A program made the position numbers and the translations under genes. The notes beneath the pieces are model-generated. The model was not told the origin of the DNA and did not search any database. It saw only the letters and a list, made by a program, of their open reading frames with translations. 15,838 nucleotides of DNA from Faucicola sp937889485 (GTDB taxonomy: Bacteria > Pseudomonadota > Gammaproteobacteria > Pseudomonadales > Moraxellaceae). Shown piece after piece: positions 7,022-13,898 of this stretch (position 1 is its first letter; every line of letters begins with the position of its first letter). The stretch is from assembly GCA_051653685.1 (NCBI GenBank), contig JBOFWQ010000137.1, positions 1-15,838 of the forward strand, in the 5' to 3' direction.

Positions 7022-8146
7022 ATGGACGCACACATGTCAATTAATACTTGTAACACCCCAATCAGCGTTTGGCTAGCAGAAGGACAATCAAGCCAGCGAG
7101 ATATGCTGCTGAGCCTGCAAGCCCTCAAGGCGCAGCAAATGCCGCTGCATATCATTGCCTCACACCGCCATGACCGTCCTGAAATCTTGGGCTGTGCCGA
7201 TATGGCATACCGAGAGCCGCATTTTTTGCCGCAAGGGCTATCCGTTGAGGCTTTGCAGCAAGCGCGCGTTGATTTTGTACGCCAGCATGCTATCGAGCAG
7301 GGCGTGCAGGTGTTGTTGACAGGTCGCAATAGCTCATATTATGAAGCCGAACGGGCAACGTTTGCCAAGGCAGGTATTCGCTTGTTGACAGGCGCCACTA
7401 GTACGCAAACTTTGGCGTTATTAGAAGATAAGGCGTCTTTTACCGCGCATTGTGAAGCTCATGATATTGCAGTGGCAAGTGGCTGGCGCTTTGATAATTT
7501 GGCTGAGCTTGAGGTACTGCTTGAAACCCACGCTCACCTACCACTGTGTGTCAAACCTATTACTGGCATTTTTGCACAGGGATTTTGGCGGTTGGACACG
7601 GGCAACCGTGAGCCGTGGGACAGTTTTAACCATTTATATTTTACCGATGACAAAAAAATTCAGCTAGCGGCTTTTTTGCACGCTTATGCCCATAGCCACA
7701 TGGTAGCAGACAAACCCATACCCATGCTGCTCATGCCTTATTTATCGGGGCAAGAATATTCTATTGATGCGGTATGTGAACAAGGCGAAGTACTGGCAGC
7801 CGTTACCCGTTATAAAGAAGGCGCGATGCAGTATATCGGCTATGATGAATCGGTAATGGCAGTGGTCAAAAAAGTGGTGGCATCGGTTAAGGCGGATGGC
7901 ATTATTAGCATCCAAACCAAAGCTGATGACCATGGCAACCACAAAGTGCTAGAGATTAATGCGCGTCCATCGGGTGGCATTGCTTATACCGACCATGCCT
8001 TTGGCAAAGCCAATGCCCTAAACTTAACCCAACTGGCGTTTGCCTATTGGGCAGGTCTGATTGATAAGCCCAATCTTGAACAAGTGCGCGCCACCATCAC
8101 GCCTTGTTCGGTTAGACCGCTGATGAGCAGCGTCAAAGTGGCATGA
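7022..8146 (+). CDS. ATP-grasp ligase of ter-type biosynthetic module
   Basis: A 374-residue cytosolic ATP-dependent carboxylate-amine/thiol ligase. The N-terminal part (to about residue 125) is Rossmann-like. The ATP-grasp core has LEDKASF (K137), the second nucleotide-binding Lys in CVKPITGIFAQG (K178), adenine/hinge segment LMPYLSGQEYSID (237-249) and Mg-binding EINARPSGG (311-319). These lysines and the E-x-N motif indicate a working enzyme. It heads five genes whose combination is the one described around ter (tellurite resistance/TerD) clusters, where an ATP-grasp is proposed to ligate parts of a nucleoside-like metabolite. Substrate is unknown. ATG 7034 (giving MSINTCNTP) is an alternative start, 7 nt after TGGA. 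It lies 103 bp after msrAB; no strong promoter was seen in that gap. Confidence 0.85.
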   Translation: MDAHMSINTCNTPISVWLAEGQSSQRDMLLSLQALKAQQMPLHIIASHRHDRPEILGCADMAYREPHFLPQGLSVEALQQARVDFVRQHAIEQGVQVLLTGRNSSYYEAERATFAKAGIRLLTGATSTQTLALLEDKASFTAHCEAHDIAVASGWRFDNLAELEVLLETHAHLPLCVKPITGIFAQGFWRLDTGNREPWDSFNHLYFTDDKKIQLAAFLHAYAHSHMVADKPIPMLLMPYLSGQEYSIDAVCEQGEVLAAVTRYKEGAMQYIGYDESVMAVVKKVVASVKADGIISIQTKADDHGNHKVLEINARPSGGIAYTDHAFGKANALNLTQLAFAYWAGLIDKPNLEQVRATITPCSVRPLMSSVKVA

Positions 8147-8220
8147 CAAAGCAGTGTTAAGTAAGCCAAATACCGCTTAGTCAAGCGTTACATATTTTTT
8201 ATCAGGAAACCCACGCCAGC

Positions 8221-9399
8221 ATGACCCAGCAAAAAACGATCGACCTCTCGCGCGGCACATTACAGCTCACTTACCAAACGGTGGGTGACTATCAACTTGA
8301 CGATTTATTGGACTTTGCCGAGCGCATCAACCCCAAGCGCGCTTTTTTGTTTGTTTCAAAAGTGCTGGGGCGGCATATCCCCGTTAGCCCCTACAAAATG
8401 CGCCAAGCTTTTGGCGATTTGGCGGCACTGATTCCAGACAATTTACCGCAGCCCATAGTGGTGGTTGGTATGGCAGAAACGGCGGTGGGGTTATCCGCAG
8501 GGGTACATGCTTGCCTACAGGCGCGTTACCCCACGGCTATTTTGCTCAACTCCACGCGCCACGCGCAGCCTGCCGCCTTGTTGACCACGTTTAGTGAAGA
8601 TCATAGCCATGCGCAGCAGCACTTAATTTATCAAAGCGATGACCCCTTGCTACAACAAGCGGTGATGAGTGCCAAGACTTTGATTATGGTGGATGATGAG
8701 GCGTCGACAGGCAAAACTTGCCAAAATGTGGTCAATGCCTTGTACCAAGCAGGGATGCAAGCGCTGCAGCAAGTGCACCTTGCCACCTTGGTGGATTGGT
8801 CGCTTGGCAATGCGCCGCCCAACTTATTTGCCCAGTTAGATTTTTTTCGCCACCACTTATTGTCGGGGCACTGGCAATGGACAAACCGCCCACATGCCAA
8901 AGCAATTGCTATGCCAGATGTGGCAACCACAGCGGCAGGCTCACAGCCGCTTGGCAATACAGGCAATTGGGGACGGCTCCCCACCACTGATAGCACAAGT
9001 GGATTGACAGGGTTATTAACAAGCCTTGAGCATCAGCGCAAGCAGCACGCTCTAGAAGATTGGGCAGGCAAAAAAGTATTGGTGCTTGGTAGTAATGAGT
9101 TTGTATGGCTGCCTTTTTTGCTAGCAGAAACACTGGCACAGCAAGGCGCGGCGGTAAAATTTTCGGCACTGACGCGCTCGCCCATTGCGCCGCAAGCACA
9201 GAGCGGTGTGACATCCGTAATCCAATTTTATGACAATTATGGCTTGGGCATGACCAACTTTGCCTATAATGTCATACCCACGGCATGGGACTGGATTGTC
9301 CTGTGCGTTGAAACCCCAAGCGCCAGTGTGGATGCAGTATGGCGAGATTTGCCCAATTTGTTGGTGGTAGCCCCGCGTGATGTTTCACCTTTAATATAA
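8221..9399 (+). CDS. Phosphoribosyltransferase with C-terminal TRSP domain
   Basis: A 392-residue two-domain protein. The N-terminal type I PRTase-like domain (about 25-215) has the PRPP-binding loop IMVDDEASTGKT (155-166), an upstream family segment FVSKVLGRHIPVSP (44-57), VVGMAETAVGLSAG (81-94) and NSTRH (110-114). The C-terminal TRSP domain (about 262-392) contains the Rossmann-like start KKVLVLGSNEFVWLPFLLA (284-302) and the naming tetrapeptide TRSP itself (318-321). In ter-associated biosynthetic modules this PRTase-TRSP protein always travels with a HAD phosphatase and a PELOTA-domain PRTase, as here. Expected chemistry is transfer of phosphoribose from PRPP to an unknown base-like acceptor. 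It follows the ATP-grasp gene by 74 bp, with AGGA about 13 nt before the ATG, and its stop is 13 bp before the HAD ATG. Confidence 0.88.
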   Translation: MTQQKTIDLSRGTLQLTYQTVGDYQLDDLLDFAERINPKRAFLFVSKVLGRHIPVSPYKMRQAFGDLAALIPDNLPQPIVVVGMAETAVGLSAGVHACLQARYPTAILLNSTRHAQPAALLTTFSEDHSHAQQHLIYQSDDPLLQQAVMSAKTLIMVDDEASTGKTCQNVVNALYQAGMQALQQVHLATLVDWSLGNAPPNLFAQLDFFRHHLLSGHWQWTNRPHAKAIAMPDVATTAAGSQPLGNTGNWGRLPTTDSTSGLTGLLTSLEHQRKQHALEDWAGKKVLVLGSNEFVWLPFLLAETLAQQGAAVKFSALTRSPIAPQAQSGVTSVIQFYDNYGLGMTNFAYNVIPTAWDWIVLCVETPSASVDAVWRDLPNLLVVAPRDVSPLI

Positions 9400-9412
9400 T
9401 GGATTGCCCACA

Positions 9413-10213
9413 ATGACAGCAGCTTTAGCCACCGTTCGTCCATGCCCCATGATTGCGCCCTACGCGCTGATGGATTTGGATGATACGTTGTTTCAGACAC
9501 AGCGAAAAATCGAGGCCTGGCAGTTACCTACCCAAGGGTTGGTCACCGCCACGGTCAACAAGCAAGGTGAACCGCTGAGTTTTTTTACGAAAAAACAAGC
9601 CCAGTTTTTTGCTTGGCTACAACACAGCACGGAGCTTATTCCAGTAACAGCACGTGATACCGCAGAGATATTACGGGTAAAACTGGTATTTAGTAGTTGG
9701 CAGGTGCTGAGCCATGGCGCGGTGATTTTGACGCCTCACGGTCAGCCGTTGACAACTTGGCAGCAGCAGATGCGAACACGGCTATTGCCTGCGCAGCCAC
9801 CGCTACAGCAAATAATAGCTTGGCTTACTCGCCAGCAGCAAGAGGACTGGCTAGTCACGCCTCACTATGATTATTTTGGTGAGGATAAATTGATGATTTA
9901 TGTGGCAGTCAAACATCGACATAAAAGCTCGCAAGCGCTCACTCAGCTAGCAGCCAGCATTAGCAACGAATTTAAAGATTTTAACCACCATTTTTATACG
10001 CACGTCAATGCCAATAATTTGGCAATTTTACCCCATGTGGTGGATAAAAAACACGCGGTTCATTGGCTACAATTACACCATCTTGACCCACAACGTGCAA
10101 GTTTTGGTTTTGGGGATAGTTTGGCAGATTTGGGATTTTTGCAGCAGCTTGATTGGTATGGCACCCCCAAGCGCGGGCAACTTCATGACACAATCAGCGA
10201 GGCGATACTATGA
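9413..10213 (+). CDS. HAD-superfamily hydrolase (Cof/sucrose-phosphatase-like) of the module
   Basis: A phosphatase of about 266 residues; numbering here is from ATG 9413. All four HAD motifs are visible: motif I MDLDDTLF with nucleophile D21 and acid D23, motif II PVTARD with T79, motif III Lys in VDKKHAV (K212/K213), and motif IV FGFGDSLADLGFL with D235 and D239. The region between motifs II and III (about 100-200) fits a C2-type cap, as in Cof or sucrose-phosphate phosphatases. The module logic suggests it removes phosphate from the phosphoribosylated intermediate. A TTG start at 9404 would add three residues; ATG 9413 is preferred, with TGGAT 8-12 nt upstream. The TGA stop overlaps the next gene's ATG (ATGA, 10210-10213), a sign of translational coupling. 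Confidence 0.87.
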   Translation: MTAALATVRPCPMIAPYALMDLDDTLFQTQRKIEAWQLPTQGLVTATVNKQGEPLSFFTKKQAQFFAWLQHSTELIPVTARDTAEILRVKLVFSSWQVLSHGAVILTPHGQPLTTWQQQMRTRLLPAQPPLQQIIAWLTRQQQEDWLVTPHYDYFGEDKLMIYVAVKHRHKSSQALTQLAASISNEFKDFNHHFYTHVNANNLAILPHVVDKKHAVHWLQLHHLDPQRASFGFGDSLADLGFLQQLDWYGTPKRGQLHDTISEAIL

Positions 10214-11358
10214 CACAGCACACGATACCGCCCATACTAACCTGCGGCAGTTATTTATCCACGGATGTGACGCTACTGCTAGACATGGTTGATGCCAGCC
10301 ATGTCATTGACATTGACCCGCGCCAAAAAGAGCAGCTCATCCAATCAGGGCAGCAGCATTATTCAGAGATGTTGACGCTAGAGCAGCCGCCAAGCGCCAC
10401 CCATGAAGCACTTTATCAGCAAGCATTACAGCAAGGTCAAGGGCGAATGGCACAGGCAATTGCCAGCCTTGCTGCCAGTTTACAACGGTTATTTGTGGGG
10501 AAAGTGACCGCCAAGCACCCGTTAATTTTGGTGAGCCTTGTACGTGCAGGGCTGCCTGTTGGGGTGCTGTTACAGCGCGCTTTGGCAGACGCTACCACCC
10601 CTTATCCGCTAACAAGCCGCCATTATGGGGTCAGTATTATTCGTGATCGCGGTATTGATCCTGTGGCGATGCAGTATCTATTGACCCAATATCCCCATAG
10701 CCCACTGGTTTTTGTGGATGGCTGGACGGGTAAAGGCGCTATTTATGGCGAGTTGCAGCGTAGTTTGGCAGTATTTGACCAGTCGGTGCATCATCACCAA
10801 ATTTTTCACCAAGGCGATGGGGTGATGCCATTGGTGACGCTTGCCGACCCAGCAGGGGTGGCGTGGCTCACTGCCAGCAGCGATGATTGGCTGATACCCT
10901 CAGGGTTATTAAATAGCACGGTATCAGGGCTTATTTCTCGTACTTTATATCAACCTGCCAATAAAGGGCTGCACCAGGCCGTTTTTTATGAGGCTTTAGC
11001 ACCTGTTGATCATACCCTTGAATTTGTCCATGTTATAGACACTTTGCGCCAGCAAATTGGGCAACCTCCTCAGTTGCAACCTACCCCCACACCCACCTTT
11101 GTCACACGGGCGCTGATTGCAGCACTGGCAACACGTTTTGCTATTACCAACCCAAATCGCATCAAACCCACTATTGCTGAGGCAACGCGCGCTATCTTGC
11201 GGCGCGACCCTGATTGCGTGTTGGTCAATGACCGTGATTGCCCAGCGGATACGGCGTTACTACGTCACCTTTGTGAGGCGCGCCATATTCCGCTCATCGA
11301 AGATGATAGTATTGCGCCTTACCGCGCGGTAACTTTGATTAAAAAAAGAACATCATAA
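10210..11358 (+). CDS. StiP-family PRTase-like protein with C-terminal PELOTA RNA-binding domain
   Basis: A 382-residue protein matching the family that databases call 'cysteine protease StiP'. The N-terminal family signature is CGSYLSTDVTLLL (12-24). A PRTase-like core follows, with LILVSLVRAGLPVGVLLQRAL (105-125), the segment RHYGVSIIRDRGID (137-150) and the PRPP-type loop FVDGWTGKGAIYG (168-180). The C-terminal region (about 297-380: TIAEATRAILRRDPDCVLVND, then PYRAVTLIKK) fits the PELOTA_1 domain, an L7Ae-like fold thought to bind RNA. Nothing seen supports protease activity; the sugar-transfer fold is clearer. It overlaps the HAD gene by 4 bp, with GAGGCG at 10199-10204 as ribosome site. 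The role proposed for the family is a second base-phosphoribosyl step in a ter-linked pathway; RNA as substrate or sensor is speculative. Confidence 0.86.
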   Translation: MTQHTIPPILTCGSYLSTDVTLLLDMVDASHVIDIDPRQKEQLIQSGQQHYSEMLTLEQPPSATHEALYQQALQQGQGRMAQAIASLAASLQRLFVGKVTAKHPLILVSLVRAGLPVGVLLQRALADATTPYPLTSRHYGVSIIRDRGIDPVAMQYLLTQYPHSPLVFVDGWTGKGAIYGELQRSLAVFDQSVHHHQIFHQGDGVMPLVTLADPAGVAWLTASSDDWLIPSGLLNSTVSGLISRTLYQPANKGLHQAVFYEALAPVDHTLEFVHVIDTLRQQIGQPPQLQPTPTPTFVTRALIAALATRFAITNPNRIKPTIAEATRAILRRDPDCVLVNDRDCPADTALLRHLCEARHIPLIEDDSIAPYRAVTLIKKRTS

Positions 11359-11374
11359 TTTGGCAGTTTGGCAG
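11359..11374 (+). repeat. tandem 8-bp direct repeat TTTGGCAG x2
   Basis: Two exact copies of TTTGGCAG sit immediately after the stop codon of the StiP-like gene, within the 84-bp gap before the CitE-like gene. No function can be read from it; it may be simple slippage. Confidence 0.5.
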
Positions 11375-11442
11375 TGATTTTTTGCTTTTGTCCGTTTGGC
11401 GTTGGTGTTGACGGCATAATTTTTGACCCTATTAATCCATAG

Positions 11443-12483
11443 ATGAGCCTTATGACTTTATTACCTTTTGCAAGTCCACCCAAGCCGCTAGCCTTACCAA
11501 CGCTTAACCCTTATCGCCTTGGTGCCACCCTTTATATGCCCGCCACACGGTCGGATATTTGGGAGATTATTTCACGGCAAAAATTGCCGCATATTGATAG
11601 TATTGTGCTATGTTTGGAAGATGCGATTACAGACAGCGAAGTGGTGCCTGCGCTTGCCAATCTCGCTGCGCTGCTGGCTACTTGGCAGGCACACCAAGAC
11701 CGTCATCCCTTTGAGCGTCTACTACAGCGTCCACTGGTTTTTGTGAGACCCCGTAACGCCATGATGTTGGCGCAATTGAGCAACCTTGCCCATATTGCGT
11801 GTTTAGATGGGTTTGTGCTACCCAAAATTGATATGTCCACGTTGGCAGATTGGCGGGTGGCTTGCCAAGATTTGCCCAGCGAGCAGTTTTTGATGCCAAC
11901 CCTTGAAACACGCGCTATTTTTAACCCCGTGCACAATCATGAGCTGGCGTTGGCGTTGACGGAGGCATTTTACCAAAGTATTTTGGCGTTACGGGTAGGC
12001 GGTAATGATTTGTTTGCTTGCTTGCGGCTGCGGCGTCCTGCAAGTGCGACTGTTTATCAGTCACCTGTCGGTGCGCTGATGTATCAGCTAATTGCATGTT
12101 TTGTGCCGTATGGCTTTTATTTGACGGCGCCTGTGTTTGAATATTTGGATAAAGCGCAATTGTTAGCGGCTGAGCTACGCCAAGATGTGGAATTAGGATT
12201 TGTGGGCAAGACGATCATTCATCCCACCCAAATTGACAGCGTAAAACAAGCTTTTGGCGTAAGCGCCATTGAGCTAAGCCAAGCCCAAGCGATTTTGGCA
12301 AAAGATGCCAAAGCCGTATTTAAACAAAACGATAGCATGCTTGAACCTGCCACCCACCGTGCTTGGGCAACGCATATTTTACTACGCGCTCAAGCCGCTG
12401 GTAATGGGGCGGAAACTAGTACTGGTACTTGCCCGCCACCATTTGATCAATCATACAGTATCAGGCAAGGTGATTTAGGCTGA
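11443..12483 (+). CDS. HpcH/HpaI aldolase / citrate lyase beta (CitE)-like protein
   Basis: A 346-residue TIM-barrel lyase-type enzyme, last gene of the module. Visible motifs: LGATLYMPATR (27-36) at the first strand; VLCLEDAI (55-62); FVRPRN with R102, the carboxylate/CoA-binding Arg of the family; metal ligand E155 in TLETRAIF; second ligand D189 in VGGNDLFACL. FVGKTIIHPTQID (253-265) matches the conserved late segment of CitE/malyl-CoA lyase proteins. Family reactions are Mg-dependent C-C bond cleavage or condensation; the substrate here is unknown. The same gene accompanies ATP-grasp, PRTase-TRSP and StiP genes in ter-linked clusters. The preceding 84-bp gap has TTGACG at 11408-11413 with ATTAAT 17 bp on, a weak promoter candidate, and no clear ribosome site; ATG 11452 is an alternative start. 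The stop lies inside a hairpin. Confidence 0.86.
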   Translation: MSLMTLLPFASPPKPLALPTLNPYRLGATLYMPATRSDIWEIISRQKLPHIDSIVLCLEDAITDSEVVPALANLAALLATWQAHQDRHPFERLLQRPLVFVRPRNAMMLAQLSNLAHIACLDGFVLPKIDMSTLADWRVACQDLPSEQFLMPTLETRAIFNPVHNHELALALTEAFYQSILALRVGGNDLFACLRLRRPASATVYQSPVGALMYQLIACFVPYGFYLTAPVFEYLDKAQLLAAELRQDVELGFVGKTIIHPTQIDSVKQAFGVSAIELSQAQAILAKDAKAVFKQNDSMLEPATHRAWATHILLRAQAAGNGAETSTGTCPPPFDQSYSIRQGDLG

Positions 12484-12508
12484 TAGTCATACTATCAGAC
12501 AATTTTTT
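12480..12508 (+). terminator. rho-independent-like terminator overlapping the CitE-like stop codon
   Basis: A perfect 8-bp stem CTGATAGT/ACTATCAG (12480-12487, 12491-12498) with loop CAT is followed four bases later by six T (12503-12508). The stem has only three G-C pairs, so it is modest. The TGA stop (12481-12483) is inside the left arm. It would end the five-gene module before the convergent DUF2892 gene. Confidence 0.6.
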
Positions 12509-12524
12509 AGCGCAGAAAAGTAGG

Positions 12525-12710
12525 TTACTTTCTTGGGCAGGTATTAATGCCTAGTAACGTATAAAGGGCACAAAAACCCGATAAGCCTGTCAATAACGGC
12601 AGTAGCCCAACTGCGCCCCACCATGATTGGTTATAGACCCCAAGTCCAATAATGACTAAGCCTATAATAACTCGAATAATTCTATCTACATGTCCTTCAT
12701 TGGTACGCAT
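12525..12710 (-). CDS. DUF2892 small membrane protein (YgaP-type transmembrane domain)
   Basis: A 61-residue inner-membrane protein. The opening MRTNEGHVDRIIRVIIGL is characteristic of DUF2892 (PF11127), followed by a hydrophobic helix (about 9-26), a WWG-containing turn (30-32) and a second hydrophobic segment (about 34-54). It ends GFCALYTLLGINTCPRK, the usual C-terminal signature with C47 and C58. In E. coli YgaP the same membrane domain is fused behind a rhodanese domain; here the rhodanese is the separate gene just upstream, 92 bp away. The start is well supported by AAGGAG 7 nt before the ATG on the minus strand. Role: probably a membrane partner of a sulfur/nitrosothiol-handling rhodanese, by analogy only. 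Confidence 0.87.
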   Translation of the reverse strand: MRTNEGHVDRIIRVIIGLVIIGLGVYNQSWWGAVGLLPLLTGLSGFCALYTLLGINTCPRK

Positions 12711-12802
12711 AGCTAACTCCTTGATGATGATAGATTATCAGGTAAGGTGATAAGGCAGACCCATGACGCTGACGGGTCAAGCCCAAGGGATCACCAGTAA
12801 AA

Positions 12803-13186
12803 TTAATAAAAATTCGGTTCGTTTGGCTGCACCACCGCAAACCCTTGCGCGTGCCACGCTTCAAAACCACCCGCCATTGATAACACATTGGTGTATCCTA
12901 ACGTTTGCAGCGCTTGGGCAGACAAGGCAGCGCGTCCGCCCGTTTTACAATAGACAATGATAGGTGCTTGTAAATCACTGACCGTATCACCTATTTGAAA
13001 CTCCAAGACACCCCGCGGCAAGTGCAGCGCTTTGGGTAGATGCCCTTGATAATACTCGTCAATCTCGCGCACATCAATGACAATGGGCGCGCCCGTAGCG
13101 GCATCTAGGCGTGCTGACACCGCCTCAGCGTCAATCTCGGTAATCTGCTCTTTGGCTTGGGCGACTAAAGTTTGTGGGGTATGCAT
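12803..13186 (-). CDS. Single-domain rhodanese-like sulfurtransferase
   Basis: A 127-residue cytosolic protein with one rhodanese domain at about residues 15-120. VIDVREIDEYYQGHLPKALHLPRG (36-59) is the typical DVRxxxEYxxGHxxGAxxxP-like front end. The active loop is YCKTGGRAA with catalytic Cys C80, which would carry a persulfide. MAGGFEAWHAQGFAV (104-118) is the standard C-terminal end. The six-residue loop starting with Cys fits sulfurtransferases of the GlpE/YgaP type. It is the middle gene of a probable minus-strand operon, with the CMD/AhpD-like gene upstream and the DUF2892 gene downstream. Sulfur donor and acceptor cannot be told from sequence. Ribosome site is weak (GGA 6 nt before ATG). 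Confidence 0.92.
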   Translation of the reverse strand: MHTPQTLVAQAKEQITEIDAEAVSARLDAATGAPIVIDVREIDEYYQGHLPKALHLPRGVLEFQIGDTVSDLQAPIIVYCKTGGRAALSAQALQTLGYTNVLSMAGGFEAWHAQGFAVVQPNEPNFY

Positions 13187-13322
13187 AAGGATTCCGTTTG
13201 CTTAGGTCTATGATTTACTATTATTGGGCAACTGTGTATTGGACTGCTTTTTGCTGATCTAGTGCTGATTGGTCAAGCTAAGGGGCAAATAAGCCGCCCT
13301 GCCATTGCCGCTAAGTCCATGA

Positions 13323-13667
13323 TTAATGCGCCGAAAACTCATCAAACGCGGCAATCGCATCGGCAGCATACATCATAGCAGGGCCGCCGCCCATATAAAC
13401 GCATACCCCTAAAGTATCACTAACTTCTTCACGAGTGGCGCCCAATTTGACCAGTGCGCGCATGTGAAAACCAATGCAAGCATCACAGCGCTGCGTCACC
13501 GCAATTGCAAGAGCAATCAGCTCTTTTTGTTTTTTGTCCAACGTACCATCATCGGCGGCAACGGTTGCCAACTGGCTAAATGTTTGGATGACTTTTGGGG
13601 TGTCTTTGCTAAGCTTTGCCATGTTGCTAGCCACGCGCTTGGTAATATCGGTATAAGATTTTGACAT
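13323..13667 (-). CDS. Carboxymuconolactone decarboxylase / AhpD-like family protein
   Basis: A 114-residue all-helical protein of the CMD/AhpD superfamily. The signature QKELIALAIAVTQRCDACIGFHMRALVKLGATREE (47-81) holds the redox pair C61-x-x-C64 and H68, matching AhpD-type peroxidase/disulfide-relay members rather than the decarboxylase, which lacks the CxxC. The Gly/Met-rich end YMGGGPAMMYA is usual in this subgroup. The start at 13667 is chosen over an upstream in-frame ATG (13688) because AAGG lies 10 nt before it. A CxxC hydroperoxidase-like protein followed by a rhodanese and a YgaP membrane domain suggests a thiol/persulfide stress role. Lipoyl-linked electron supply, as for true AhpD, is not shown. 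Confidence 0.9.
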   Translation of the reverse strand: MSKSYTDITKRVASNMAKLSKDTPKVIQTFSQLATVAADDGTLDKKQKELIALAIAVTQRCDACIGFHMRALVKLGATREEVSDTLGVCVYMGGGPAMMYAADAIAAFDEFSAH

Positions 13668-13744
13668 GAGATCATCGCCTTGTATCAAGTGAACGGTTAA
13701 AATAAATATGCCCTACCCCTACTCATTTTAATTTACCCACCGCC

Positions 13745-13762
13745 AAACGGTGATGACCGTTT
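13745..13762. repeat. perfect inverted repeat AAACGGT-GATG-ACCGTTT
   Basis: Seven-base arms at 13745-13751 and 13756-13762 with a 4-nt loop. It would lie in the transcribed leader of the CMD-like gene, about 80 nt before its start codon and downstream of the predicted promoter. No T tract follows on either strand, so it is not a plain terminator. An operator or mRNA hairpin is possible. Confidence 0.55.
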
Positions 13763-13783
13763 ATTAGGATGGATCAAAGCAGC

Positions 13784-13879
13784 GGCACAGAGTGGCAGAG
13801 TGGTATTGATATGCCATCTTTCAATAATATACATTATTGTATAATATATTTCAATATATAATATGGCATTATCTGTGCC
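13784..13879. repeat. nested inverted repeats around an AT-rich core
   Basis: Outer arms are GGCACAGA (13784-13791) and TCTGTGCC (13872-13879); inner arms are ATGCCAT (13811-13817) and ATGGCAT (13863-13869). The two blocks occur in the same order at each end, spaced by 19 nt on one side and 2 nt on the other. Between them is a nearly pure A/T core with further small palindromes (CAATAAT-ATAC-ATTATTG at 13822-13839; ATATATT-TC-AATATAT at 13844-13859). It is bounded by the SGNH hydrolase stop and the CMD-like gene leader. Confidence 0.6.
13826..13854 (-). promoter_or_regulatory. sigma-70-type promoter for the CMD-rhodanese-DUF2892 genes
   Basis: On the minus strand, -35 TTGAAA (13854-13849, 5 of 6) is followed by a 17-bp spacer and -10 TATATT (13831-13826, 5 of 6). 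Predicted transcription start is near 13819, giving a leader of about 150 nt before the CMD-like ATG at 13667. AT-rich sequence produces such matches by chance more often, which lowers certainty. Confidence 0.5.
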
Positions 13880-13898
13880 AACTACTGACCCCAATACG

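Noticed and set aside
8147..8220. Separate promoter before the PRTase-TRSP gene
   Set aside because: No -35/-10 pair with acceptable spacing; co-transcription with the ATP-grasp gene is the simpler reading.
12745..12780. GACCC...GGGTC inverted repeat between the rhodanese and DUF2892 genes as a terminator
   Set aside because: No T tract follows on the minus strand, and the next gene has a strong ribosome site, so it does not look like an operon end.
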